This document shows, piece after piece, positions 14,675-22,652 of a stretch of 64,000 nucleotides of DNA (within the stretch, counting starts at the first letter, position 1; every line of letters starts with the position of its first letter). A program made the translations under genes and the position numbers. Under the pieces are notes generated by a model, which saw only the letters and a list, made by a program, of their open reading frames with translations, was not told where the DNA came from and did not search any database. The DNA comes from Salinimicrobium sp035607535. Lineage in GTDB: Bacteria; Bacteroidota; Bacteroidia; Flavobacteriales; Flavobacteriaceae. The stretch covers positions 152,385 through 216,384 of the forward strand of contig NZ_JAYDZX010000011.1 of assembly GCF_035607535.1 (NCBI RefSeq). Direction: 5' to 3'.

Positions 14675-16744
14675 TTATTCGGTGATTCCCTCCAAATCCA
14701 GGAGAAAAGCATATTCTTCAGCTACTTCCCTTAGCGCCTCAAAACGTCCTGATGCTCCACCATGACCTGCGTCCATGTTAGTGTGAAAAAGCAACTTATT
14801 AGAATCGGTTTTTAGCTCCCTCAACTTGGCTACCCATTTTGCCGGCTCCCAGTACTGCACCTGGGAATCGTGTAGCCCGGTAGTGACCAGCATATTTGGA
14901 TAATCCTGAGCCGTTACATTGTCATAAGGGGAATAGGATTTCATGTAGAAATAATATTCGGGATCATTTGGATTGCCCCATTCATCATATTCTCCCGTAG
15001 TTAAGGGAATAGTCTCATCCAGCATGGTTGTGACCACATCAACAAAAGGCACTGAAGCTATTATTCCTTTGTACAGTTGAGGCGCAATATTGGCGACCAC
15101 GCCCATTAACAATCCGCCGGCAGAACCTCCACTGGCATACATATGTTCTGGCGAAGTATAATTCTCCTGAATTAGATGTTTAGTACAATCAATGAAATCG
15201 GTAAACGTATTCTTCTTCTTAAGTAACTTACCATCTTCATACCATTTCCTTCCAAGGTATTCGCCTCCCCTCACATGTGCTATGACAAAAATGAATCCGC
15301 GGTCAAGCAAGCTTAAACGTACATTTGAAAAGTAAGGGTCTATTGTAGATCCATATGAACCATAAGCGTACTGTAAAACAGGATTTTTCCCGTCTTTTTG
15401 AAGCTCCTTGCGATGTACAAGCGTCATAGGGATCTTAGTGCCATCCTGGGCGGTAGCCCAGATACGATCTGAGACATAGTTTTCTTTCTTAAATGTACCT
15501 CCCAGAACTTCCAGCTCCTTTTTTACAACCTTTTCCTTAGTACGCATGTTGAAATCCACCACCTGCGTTGGAGTAAGTAAAGAGTTGTAGGTATACCTGA
15601 GAATTTCAGTATCAAAGTCGGGGTTAGTGCCGGTAAAAGCAGTATAAGTCTCATTGTCGAATGGCAGGAAATAAGAATCTGTTCCATCCCATCTGCGAAT
15701 ATGGATCTTGTTAAGACCATTACTCCTTTCACTTACCACAATATAATCTCTAAACAGGTCAATATCTTCCAGTAACACATCCTCCCGGTGTGGTATCACC
15801 TCTTCCCAATTCTCTATCCCGGGATCATGAACCGGAGCTTTCATCAACTTGAAGTTAGTGGCCCCGTCCTTATTGGTCATGATATAGAAACAATCCCTGT
15901 AATGAGCAATACTATATTCCACGCCTCTTATCCTTGGCTGTACTATATGCACTTCTCCATGTGGATCATCGGCTGAAATAAACCTGTATTCCGAAGTCAG
16001 GGTGCTATCTGATCCTATAATGATGTAGCGCCTCGATTTCGACTTGTAGACATAGGTGTGAAAAGTCTCGTCCTCTTCAAAAAAAACAAGTTCATCCTCC
16101 TTTGCTTTTGTACCTAACCTGTGCTTGTAAATCTTATTGCTGCGCAAGGTCTCCTCGTCTTTACGCGCATAGAAAAGGGTTTTGTTGTCGTTTGCCCAGG
16201 TAGCACCACCGGTGGTGTTTTTAATTTTTTCAGAGAAAATTTCCCCGGTCTCCAGGTTCTTAACGTAGATGGTGTATTTCCTTCGACTCACCGTATCTAC
16301 AGCATAAGAAACAAGTTTATTGTTGGGACTCACACTAATCCCGCTTAACCGGTAATAGTCATGTCCTTCTGCCATTTTATTGACATCAAACATGATCTCT
16401 TCCGGCGCTTCCAGGGTTTCTTTCTTGCGGGAGTAAATAGGATAATCCTTTCCTTTTTCAAAGCGGGTGATATACCAGTAACCATTAAGTTTATATGGTA
16501 CAGACGAATCATCTTCTTTGATCCTTTTCTTCACTTCCTGAAACAGCTTCTCCTGCAGCTGTTTAGTATGAGCTGTCATTTGATCATTATACACGTTCTC
16601 ACGGGTGAGATAGTCAAGAACTTCAGGATTTTCGCGTTCGCGCAACCAGAAGTAATCATCTGTACGAACATCTCCGTGTTTTTCCAGATTTACCGGTATT
16701 TTTTTAATCCGGGGGGCAATTATTTCGTTAGCAGCAACTTTCAT
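14675..16744 (-). CDS. ptrB: Oligopeptidase B-like S9 serine peptidase
   Basis: A 689-residue prolyl-oligopeptidase-family enzyme. The N-terminal 420 residues form the beta-propeller (WLRERENPEVLDYL near the start is typical). The C-terminal alpha/beta-hydrolase has Ser541 in GGSAGG, Asp626 in GLHDSQV and His661 in DAGHGG, each offset by nine from E. coli PtrB, so the triad is complete. No signal peptide is present, so it should act in the cytosol, cleaving short peptides after Arg or Lys. It is read from its own promoter and is not overlapped by its neighbours. Confidence 0.93.
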   Translation of the reverse strand: MKVAANEIIAPRIKKIPVNLEKHGDVRTDDYFWLRERENPEVLDYLTRENVYNDQMTAHTKQLQEKLFQEVKKRIKEDDSSVPYKLNGYWYITRFEKGKDYPIYSRKKETLEAPEEIMFDVNKMAEGHDYYRLSGISVSPNNKLVSYAVDTVSRRKYTIYVKNLETGEIFSEKIKNTTGGATWANDNKTLFYARKDEETLRSNKIYKHRLGTKAKEDELVFFEEDETFHTYVYKSKSRRYIIIGSDSTLTSEYRFISADDPHGEVHIVQPRIRGVEYSIAHYRDCFYIMTNKDGATNFKLMKAPVHDPGIENWEEVIPHREDVLLEDIDLFRDYIVVSERSNGLNKIHIRRWDGTDSYFLPFDNETYTAFTGTNPDFDTEILRYTYNSLLTPTQVVDFNMRTKEKVVKKELEVLGGTFKKENYVSDRIWATAQDGTKIPMTLVHRKELQKDGKNPVLQYAYGSYGSTIDPYFSNVRLSLLDRGFIFVIAHVRGGEYLGRKWYEDGKLLKKKNTFTDFIDCTKHLIQENYTSPEHMYASGGSAGGLLMGVVANIAPQLYKGIIASVPFVDVVTTMLDETIPLTTGEYDEWGNPNDPEYYFYMKSYSPYDNVTAQDYPNMLVTTGLHDSQVQYWEPAKWVAKLRELKTDSNKLLFHTNMDAGHGGASGRFEALREVAEEYAFLLDLEGITE

Positions 16745-16769
16745 TTTCTCATTTTAATTTTACCGGCTG

Positions 16770-16777
16770 CAAAGTTA
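16770..16777 (-). promoter_or_regulatory. -7 box of the oligopeptidase gene
   Basis: TAACTTTG on the minus strand matches TAnnTTTG, 25 nt before the ATG at 16744. Confidence 0.6.
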
Positions 16778-16839
16778 CGCTTTCTAATAAAGAAAACTTA
16801 AAACTGTGTCTATAAGTTCTATATAATGACCTTTTTAGG

Positions 16840-16847
16840 TAGTTTTG
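16840..16847 (+). promoter_or_regulatory. -7 box of ybaB
   Basis: TAGTTTTG matches TAnnTTTG, 22 nt before the ybaB ATG. It faces the oligopeptidase promoter, making a divergent pair about 60 bp apart. Confidence 0.6.
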
Positions 16848-16869
16848 CTGTAACCATAAAACTGATACT

Positions 16870-17202
16870 ATGTTTGGAGATATGATGGGCATGATGAACA
16901 AGATCAAGGAGACCCAGAAAAAAGTTGAAGAGACCAAAGAAAGACTCAAGACCGTCCTGCTTGATGAGCAATCTGCCGACGGACTTTTAAAAGTAACGAT
17001 CACCGCTAATCGCGAGATCAAAAATATAGAGATTGCCGACGAGCTTTTGGAAGACAAAGAACAACTCGAGGATTATTTAGTGTTGACCATCAACAAAGCT
17101 GTTGCCCGCGCGACCGAAGTAAATGAAGGCGAACTTGCCGCAGTGGCTAAAGAAGGTATGCCAGATATTCCCGGAATGAATGATATGCTTGGGAATAGTT
17201 AA
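16870..17202 (+). CDS. ybaB: YbaB/EbfC-family nucleoid-associated protein
   Basis: A 110-residue DNA-binding protein of the YbaB/EbfC type, expected to form a tweezer-like dimer on DNA. The order is an N-terminal amphipathic helix (MMNKIKETQKKVEETKERL), a beta-sheet with VTITANREIKNIEIADELL, a C-terminal helix with ATEVNEGELAAVAK, and a Pro/Gly/Met-rich tail. Length is normal. In many bacteria it follows dnaX and precedes recR; here it stands alone between oligopeptidase and threonine aldolase, while dnaX is at 55823. The ATG is unambiguous. Confidence 0.92.
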   Translation: MFGDMMGMMNKIKETQKKVEETKERLKTVLLDEQSADGLLKVTITANREIKNIEIADELLEDKEQLEDYLVLTINKAVARATEVNEGELAAVAKEGMPDIPGMNDMLGNS

Positions 17203-17265
17203 TGGTCAAAAGTTCGGAGTTAAGAGATAGAGAACATTGAACTCTGAACTATCGACTATCAACAA
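17203..17265. repeat. Degenerate heptad tandem repeat after ybaB
   Basis: From the base after the ybaB stop, the spacer can be cut into nine 7-bp blocks ending at the terminator A-run. The last four are clearly related: TGAACTC, TGAACTA, TCGACTA, TCAACAA (17238-17265). The earlier blocks are too diverged to be sure. Confidence 0.5.
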
Positions 17266-17315
17266 AAAAAAAGATTACCTGCCAAAAATGTCATTTTTGG
17301 CAGGTAATCTTTTTT
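17264..17315. terminator. Strong bidirectional terminator between ybaB and threonine aldolase
   Basis: Arms 17273-17290 and 17292-17309 are perfect complements over 18 bp, extended by an A-run on the left and a T-run on the right. Both flanking convergent genes end beside it. Confidence 0.95.
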
Positions 17316-18342
17316 ACAGTTTCATCCCTCTTAGCACCTCCAGAAATCTTTGGTGCATTTCTTCGGAATAATCAAGGTGAGTTACCGCTCTCAACTTCCC
17401 CTGCCCCATATTGCTTATCCTGATATTTTCCTTTTTCAGAGCTTCCATAAAGGCTCCTTCATCTGAAGGATTTTTCAAATAGAAGATAACAATATTGGTT
17501 TCAACCGGTTCCACTTCCCCAATGTAGCTTTGCTCCTTAAGTACCTCTCCAATTTCTGAAGCTCTTTTATTGTCCTCGGCAAGTCGCTCTACATGGTGAT
17601 CAAGTGCATATATTCCGGCGGCAGCCATAAAGCCTATCTGGCGCATTCCACCTCCAAGGACCTTTCTCACCCTCATTGCATTTTTCATAATCTCTTTGTT
17701 CCCAATAAGAACAGTTCCCAGCGGAGTTCCCAGTCCTTTTGAAAGACAAACAGAGATTGTGTCAAAAATTTTCCCGTATTCCTTAGGATCTTCCCCGGTA
17801 GCTACGAGGGCATTGAAAAGGCGGGCACCGTCCAGGTGCAAGCCAAGATTGTGCTCATCACACACCTTTCTGATCTTCCTGATCTCTTCAAAATCATAAC
17901 AAGCTCCTCCTCCTTTGTTGGTCGTATTTTCAAGACAAACAAGGGTGGTTAACGGACTGTGATAAAAATCGGGCGGGTTGATATTTTCTACCACCTGGTC
18001 TGCTGTTATCATTCCGCGGTGACCATCCACCAGTTTGCAGGAAACTCCGCTGTTAAAGGAAACCCCGCCGCCTTCGTAGTTGTAAACATGCGCCCATTTG
18101 TCACAAATAAGTTGATCGGCCGGTTGTGTATGCAGCTTGATCGCTGCCTGGTTAGCCATACTTCCGGTTGGAAAGAACAAAGCTTCATCCATTCCAAACA
18201 TATCGGCCAGTTTTCTCTCCAGTTTATTCACTGTAGGATCTTCCTTATACACGTCATCACCTACTTCAGCATTGATGATGGCCTGCATCATTCCTTCTGT
18301 AGGTTTAGTCACCGTATCACTTCTAAGATCTATTTCTTTCAT
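17314..18342 (-). CDS. ltaE: Low-specificity L-threonine aldolase
   Basis: A 342-residue fold-type I PLP enzyme that splits threonine or allo-threonine to glycine and acetaldehyde. The opening DLRSDTVTKPTEGM is the family signature. Later markers are LHLDGARLFNA, with the Asp and Arg that hold the cofactor and substrate, and SVCLSKGLGTPLG, with the Schiff-base Lys. Length is normal. It follows the zinc protease gene by 6 bp on the same strand, so the two are probably co-transcribed, though no functional link is obvious. The strong terminator follows directly. Confidence 0.94.
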   Translation of the reverse strand: MKEIDLRSDTVTKPTEGMMQAIINAEVGDDVYKEDPTVNKLERKLADMFGMDEALFFPTGSMANQAAIKLHTQPADQLICDKWAHVYNYEGGGVSFNSGVSCKLVDGHRGMITADQVVENINPPDFYHSPLTTLVCLENTTNKGGGACYDFEEIRKIRKVCDEHNLGLHLDGARLFNALVATGEDPKEYGKIFDTISVCLSKGLGTPLGTVLIGNKEIMKNAMRVRKVLGGGMRQIGFMAAAGIYALDHHVERLAEDNKRASEIGEVLKEQSYIGEVEPVETNIVIFYLKNPSDEGAFMEALKKENIRISNMGQGKLRAVTHLDYSEEMHQRFLEVLRGMKL

Positions 18343-18348
18343 TCTTGT

Positions 18349-20763
18349 TTAATGTTTTAAGTATTCATAGTAGCTGCCAATAGGAGAACCGTCTGGGATC
18401 TGAGGCACCCGGTTCTCTGGCTTAAATTCTGAAGGATCTTCCCTGAACCTCTTGATTTCCTGCAAAATTAGTTGAATAGCGGGATCTTTTCTAGAGCCAA
18501 GAAATTTTTCCAACTCCTGAAGCACTGCAAAGACTTCAGCTTTTACCGCGGGAGTAGAATTATCACTGGCAGCAAGCTCCAGCAGGGATTGTACAACATT
18601 GTGATTGATAACATTTTGAACCTGCTCCAGATATGGATTTTTTGAAACCGATTTTTTAACTGTTTGATCCAGCAAGGTGTTAAGCACTTCCCGCAATCCC
18701 AACTGATCCCCATCCAGAGCCCTCTGTTGCACCAATCTGGCGGCACGCTGTGGATGTAGCAAAAGGGAAAGTGTCATTTCGCTCGCAGTCGCAGGAGCGC
18801 CGAGAGCATCAAAAGTCACCCCTGTATTGCTTCTGAAGGATTCACGGCTTCGGTCATAACCATATGATCTGGGTGGAAATAGCTCAAGTTTCTCTTTTGG
18901 AATGGCAAGTGTTTCAGCAGATAGTGTCTCTAAAATAGCTTTTAAAGCAGCTACCTGCTCTTTTTTACTGATCACTTCCTGAATTTCTTCAGTTCCGCCC
19001 TTGACAGCGTAGTTATAATCCAAACCGCCTATCAGTTTAACGGCAGCTTCCGTTTGATATCTGTGAAGAAAATATACAGGCACAAAAACATCTTCCAAAA
19101 CAGAGTAAGGCTCATTCTTCCTGATATTATCTTCAGAAAAATTCTCTATTCCTATTTTTCTCACCTTCAGGATGTGTTCCAGCTCCTCAACGGCGCTTCT
19201 TCCATTGTCCCAAAGATGAGCAGTGGCATGAGCACCACCTTGAGCTCTTGCATCTCTATCGGAAATAAACTGCAGTCCTTGCGAAGCAGCTTCAGCAATA
19301 ATGCTGTTCAAAAATGCCCTTTCTGACACCCCTTCCGGCACTTCTCCATAAAGGGCTTTTACCGAAAATTTATCCCATAGGCCAATACCCACATCGTAAG
19401 CTTCAGAAAAATCTATTTTTCCATTGTCAATTTTGAATTTAGGATGAGGATAATCCATCACCGAAGCCCGGTCATTTGCACTGGCTGCGAAGTTATGGGC
19501 AAAGCCAATGGTATGACCTACCTCGTGTGCAGACAACTGCCTAATCCTCGCCACTGCAAGATCCAGCATTTCCTCATGGTTCTCATCGTCTTCGGCAAAA
19601 GGTCTGTTCATTAAACCCTGGGCGATCATAAAATCCTGCCGAATTCGTAAACTTCCCAGGCTTACATGACCTTTAATAATTTCCCCTGTCCTTGGATCCA
19701 CTACACTGGCTCCATAGCTCCAGCCGCGGGTTGATCTGTGGACCCACTGTATGACATTATAGCGCACATCCAGGGGATCTGCTCCCTCGGGTAACATCTT
19801 CACCTGAAAAGCATCTTTATAGCCCAATTCTTCATAGGCTTCATTCCACCAGCGGGCTCCTTCAAGCAAAGCAGACCTTACAGGTTCGGGAGTACCGGGA
19901 TCTAAATAATATACGATTGGTTCGACCGCCTCACTTATTGGAGCTCCGGGATCTTTCTTCTCCAACCTGTGTCTTACGGCCCACCTCTTTTCTATAGGTT
20001 CAAAGACCGGGGAAGCATAGTCATAATAGGAAATGAATTGAGCGCCGGTACGGGGGTCAAAAATGCGTTTTTCGTAGCCGGCTTCAGGAAGCTTTACAAA
20101 AGAATGATGCTGCACCACAGTAAGGTTCTTTGGATCGGGCAAAACACTTTTTAAAGCCTGACTCTTTGCGTCACCAGAAAACGTGAGCAAAGCTTCAAAC
20201 TCAACATTTTCGGGAAAAGCCTTTGTTCGATCCGGCGCCAACGCACTTTTTGAAAGATCTATTTTAAAGTCTCCATGGTCGCCACCTTTCAGCCTGTCTG
20301 CAACTCCGTGGGCATCCTGCATTAAAAAAGGGGTAAGATCAATTACATAAACATCATCCTTTTCCACTTTTATCTCAAAACCTGCAAGTACCGATCTCGC
20401 AAAAGCTTCTTCAACGCTCTGCTTTTCCAGGACATTATCGGTAACTGCTCTATATTTGAGATTTGGTTGTACCAGTAATAGCTTATTACCTGCCTTTTGG
20501 AATTTCACAATAACTTCACCTCCCAGTTGTCCCCTATCCAGTCCAATGTCATTTGACCCTACTCCACTGGTGAGGAAATGGGTATAGAGAAATTCTTCAC
20601 CCGCCTTGTCTACCTCCAGGTAGATCCTATCTTCATTTTGATCGTAGTAAAAATCAAAATATCCCTCGAATTTCTTCAGTCCTTCTTTTTTATTCAGAAA
20701 TTGTGCTGACAGCGAAAAGCTTAGAAAAAAGAGGCTGAAAAAACATAGAGAGGATCTGGTCAT
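18349..20763 (-). CDS. Secreted zinc-dependent metalloprotease (DUF5117/DUF4953 type)
   Basis: An 804-residue protein with an N-terminal signal peptide ending near LSLSAQ. The N-terminal half matches the DUF5117 type, with EVIVKFQKAGNKLLLVQPN. The catalytic domain has the HEVGHTIGFAHNF zinc motif (about residue 411), an extended HExxHxxxxxH met-zincin pattern, preceded by a segment with VDPRTGEIIKGHV. The C-terminal part, up to DGSPIGSYYEYLKH, matches DUF4953. It is probably exported and acts in the periplasm or on the surface; the substrate is unknown. It is transcribed with the downstream threonine aldolase. Confidence 0.92.
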   Translation of the reverse strand: MTRSSLCFFSLFFLSFSLSAQFLNKKEGLKKFEGYFDFYYDQNEDRIYLEVDKAGEEFLYTHFLTSGVGSNDIGLDRGQLGGEVIVKFQKAGNKLLLVQPNLKYRAVTDNVLEKQSVEEAFARSVLAGFEIKVEKDDVYVIDLTPFLMQDAHGVADRLKGGDHGDFKIDLSKSALAPDRTKAFPENVEFEALLTFSGDAKSQALKSVLPDPKNLTVVQHHSFVKLPEAGYEKRIFDPRTGAQFISYYDYASPVFEPIEKRWAVRHRLEKKDPGAPISEAVEPIVYYLDPGTPEPVRSALLEGARWWNEAYEELGYKDAFQVKMLPEGADPLDVRYNVIQWVHRSTRGWSYGASVVDPRTGEIIKGHVSLGSLRIRQDFMIAQGLMNRPFAEDDENHEEMLDLAVARIRQLSAHEVGHTIGFAHNFAASANDRASVMDYPHPKFKIDNGKIDFSEAYDVGIGLWDKFSVKALYGEVPEGVSERAFLNSIIAEAASQGLQFISDRDARAQGGAHATAHLWDNGRSAVEELEHILKVRKIGIENFSEDNIRKNEPYSVLEDVFVPVYFLHRYQTEAAVKLIGGLDYNYAVKGGTEEIQEVISKKEQVAALKAILETLSAETLAIPKEKLELFPPRSYGYDRSRESFRSNTGVTFDALGAPATASEMTLSLLLHPQRAARLVQQRALDGDQLGLREVLNTLLDQTVKKSVSKNPYLEQVQNVINHNVVQSLLELAASDNSTPAVKAEVFAVLQELEKFLGSRKDPAIQLILQEIKRFREDPSEFKPENRVPQIPDGSPIGSYYEYLKH

Positions 20764-20785
20764 GATTTGAAATTTTTGGCGAAGC

Positions 20786-20793
20786 TAAAACTA
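20786..20793 (-). promoter_or_regulatory. -7-like box of the zinc protease gene
   Basis: TAGTTTTA on the minus strand is one base from TAnnTTTG, 22 nt upstream of the ATG. Confidence 0.45.
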
Positions 20794-20835
20794 TAAAATA
20801 ATCGTAAAATAGTTTTCAAGAACCCGCTTTAATTC

Positions 20836-20843
20836 TATTTTTG
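20836..20843 (+). promoter_or_regulatory. -7 box of prfB
   Basis: TATTTTTG matches TAnnTTTG, 14 nt before the prfB ATG; a TTTT at 20813-20816 lies 19 nt upstream and may act as the -33 element. Confidence 0.55.
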
Positions 20844-20857
20844 TTCAAAATTCAAGT

Positions 20858-21956
20858 ATGCTTACTATAGATACTATTAAAGATCTTAAAGATCGCCTGG
20901 TTGCGTTAAGGAGGTATCTTTGACTTTGATGCCAAGAAAATAGAAATTTCCAATCTCCAGGAAAAAACCCTGGCTCCCGACTTCTGGAATGATCCAAAAA
21001 AAGCTGAACTTCTGCTAAAAGAGCTCAATTCTCAAAAAAAATGGGTTGACGATTATGAAGAAGCGGTTACTCTTGTTGATGATCTTGAAGTCATCTATGA
21101 ATTCTACAAGGAAGGGGAAGCCACTGCCGAAGATGTAGAAGAACGGCATGAAAAATCCAGAAATCTTATCGAGGACCTGGAATTCAAAAATATGCTTTCT
21201 GAAGAAGGGGACAACCTGAGTGCTGTTCTACAGGTCACAGCCGGTGCCGGCGGGACTGAGAGTTGCGATTGGGCAGAAATGCTTATGCGCATGTACTTGC
21301 GTTGGGCTGAAGACAGAGGTTACTCAGTCAAGGAATTGAACTACCAGGCCGGGGAGGTCGCCGGAGTAAAGACAGTTACTTTAGAAATAGAAGGAGAATT
21401 TGCCTTTGGATGGTTAAAGGGAGAAAACGGTGTTCACAGGCTGGTGAGAATTTCCCCTTTTGACAGTAATGCCAAAAGACATACCTCCTTTGCCAGTGTC
21501 TATGTCTATCCTTTGGCTGACGAGACTATAGAAATAGAGATCAATCCTGCAGATATTTCCTGGGAAACCATGAGGTCGTCGGGTGCGGGAGGCCAGAATG
21601 TGAATAAGGTGGAGACTGCGGTGCGTCTACGACATGCACCTTCGGGAATTGTCATAGAAAATTCCGAGACGCGTTCTCAGCTCGACAACAAGACCAAAGC
21701 CATGCAGTTGCTAAAGAGTCAGCTTTATGAAATTGAGCTTCAGAAGCAACAGGCACAGCGACGGGAGATCGAGGATTCCAAGATGAAGATCGAGTGGGGA
21801 TCACAAATAAGAAATTACGTGATGCATCCCTACAAGCTTGTCAAAGATGTTCGTACAGGGGAAGAAACCGGAAACGTAGATTCGGTCATGGACGGTGAAA
21901 TTGACCGGTTCCTAAAAGCCTTTCTCATGATGATGGGACAGAAGGTGGAAGAGTAA
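20858..21956 (+). CDS. prfB: Peptide chain release factor 2, with programmed +1 frameshift
   Basis: RF2 recognises UGA and UAA and triggers peptide release. The frame starts at ATG 20858 and meets an in-frame TGA at 20921-20923 after 21 codons; shifting by +1 at CTT continues as DFDAKKIEISNLQEK and stays open to 21956. The joined product is 365 residues, the standard RF2 length. The SPF anticodon-like tripeptide is in VRISPFDSNAKRH, and the catalytic GGQ is in SSGAGGQNVNKVE (about residue 244). A gene model starting at 21192 would miss the N-terminal third. The upstream AGGAGG makes this one of few plain Shine-Dalgarno sequences in the window. Confidence 0.96.
20909..20924 (+). other. prfB +1 frameshift site
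   Basis: The site reads AGGAGG-TAT-CTT-TGA-C: an internal Shine-Dalgarno element 3 nt before the slippery CTT, then the in-frame stop. It matches the classical RF2 autoregulatory site. Low RF2 allows slippage and so more RF2. Confidence 0.96.
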
Positions 21957-22005
21957 AAGGTTTAAGGTTTAAGGTTTAAGGTTTAAGGTTTAAGGTTTAA
22001 GGTTT
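21957..22005. repeat. Seven perfect copies of AAGGTTT
   Basis: The heptamer AAGGTTT is repeated exactly seven times and begins on the first base after the prfB stop codon. It is perfect, so it is young or under selection. The register with the stop codon recurs at two other genes. Confidence 0.95.
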
Positions 22006-22044
22006 AAAATTAAGAATTCTGATTCAGCATTTCTCAACGTTGAA

Positions 22045-22072
22045 CTGGCAACCGGCAACTGGCAACCGGCAA
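22045..22072. repeat. Four heptads CTGGCAA/CCGGCAA
   Basis: Alternating units CTGGCAA and CCGGCAA, twice each, followed by a partial copy. It is separate in sequence from the AAGGTTT array but has the same 7-bp period and lies in the same spacer before the ArsC-like gene. Confidence 0.9.
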
Positions 22073-22127
22073 CGGCAACAGAAATAAAAGACACAAGTCA
22101 TAACTTATAACTCCTAACTAAACAAAA

Positions 22128-22472
22128 ATGATAAAGATCTACCACAACACCAGATGTAGAAAATCCAGGGAAGGATTACAGATTTTGGAAGCTTCGGGAA
22201 AGGAATTTGAAGTCAGGGAATATTTGAAGGAGGTCTTAAGTGAAGAAGAAATTGCGGCTCTGCTTCAAAAGTTGAATATGGCACCTATTGAATTGGTTCG
22301 ACGGGAAGAAAAACTTTGGAAAGAAAATTATCGCGACCGCGATCTTAGCGATCAGGAGCTCATAAGAATAATGGCCGATAATCCGAAACTTATTCAGCGG
22401 CCCATAGTTGAGACCGAAAATAAAGCTGTAATAGGTCGTCCCGCTTCAAATATTGAAGAGATCATAAATTGA
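22128..22472 (+). CDS. ArsC/Spx-like glutaredoxin-fold protein (arsenate reductase family)
   Basis: A 114-residue thioredoxin-fold protein of the ArsC family. Cys10 in HNTRCRKSRE matches the catalytic cysteine of glutaredoxin-dependent arsenate reductases, and the C-terminal RPIVE segment carries the Arg that contacts the substrate oxyanion. The first cysteine-loop residue is Thr rather than part of CxxC. Length is normal for ArsC and YffB-like members. No arsenite pump or ArsR lies nearby, so an arsenate role is not supported by context; a general thiol reductase is equally possible. Confidence 0.9.
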   Translation: MIKIYHNTRCRKSREGLQILEASGKEFEVREYLKEVLSEEEIAALLQKLNMAPIELVRREEKLWKENYRDRDLSDQELIRIMADNPKLIQRPIVETENKAVIGRPASNIEEIIN

Positions 22473-22620
22473 TCTCAGAACCTCATTAGTCAAGAATAAG
22501 GTCTTTTCAGCAGAAGCTGAAAGCTGCTCCAGGTGCGAATTCTCCACGTATTTTACAACTGCTAATCAGCTTGTTAAGAAATTTTATCTTTTTTTTCAAC
22601 AAAAAAATTTAAACCATTCC

Positions 22621-22648
22621 GGTTTTTCTCAGTCCAAGAAGAAAAACC
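22621..22648 (+). other. Hairpin just before the start codon of the outer-membrane receptor gene
   Basis: GGTTTTTCT (22621-22629) pairs with AGAAAAACC (22640-22648) around a 10-nt loop and ends 4 nt before ATG 22653. With no T-tract it is not a terminator. It could limit translation start or respond to temperature or a factor. The spacer 22473-22620 shows no other clear element. Confidence 0.45.
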
Positions 22649-22652
22649 AGTT

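Noticed and set aside
21957..22080. CRISPR-like or telomere-like array
   Set aside because: Units are 7 bp with no spacers, so not CRISPR; the AAGGTTT array lies inside the chromosome between genes, and there is no sign of a replicon end.
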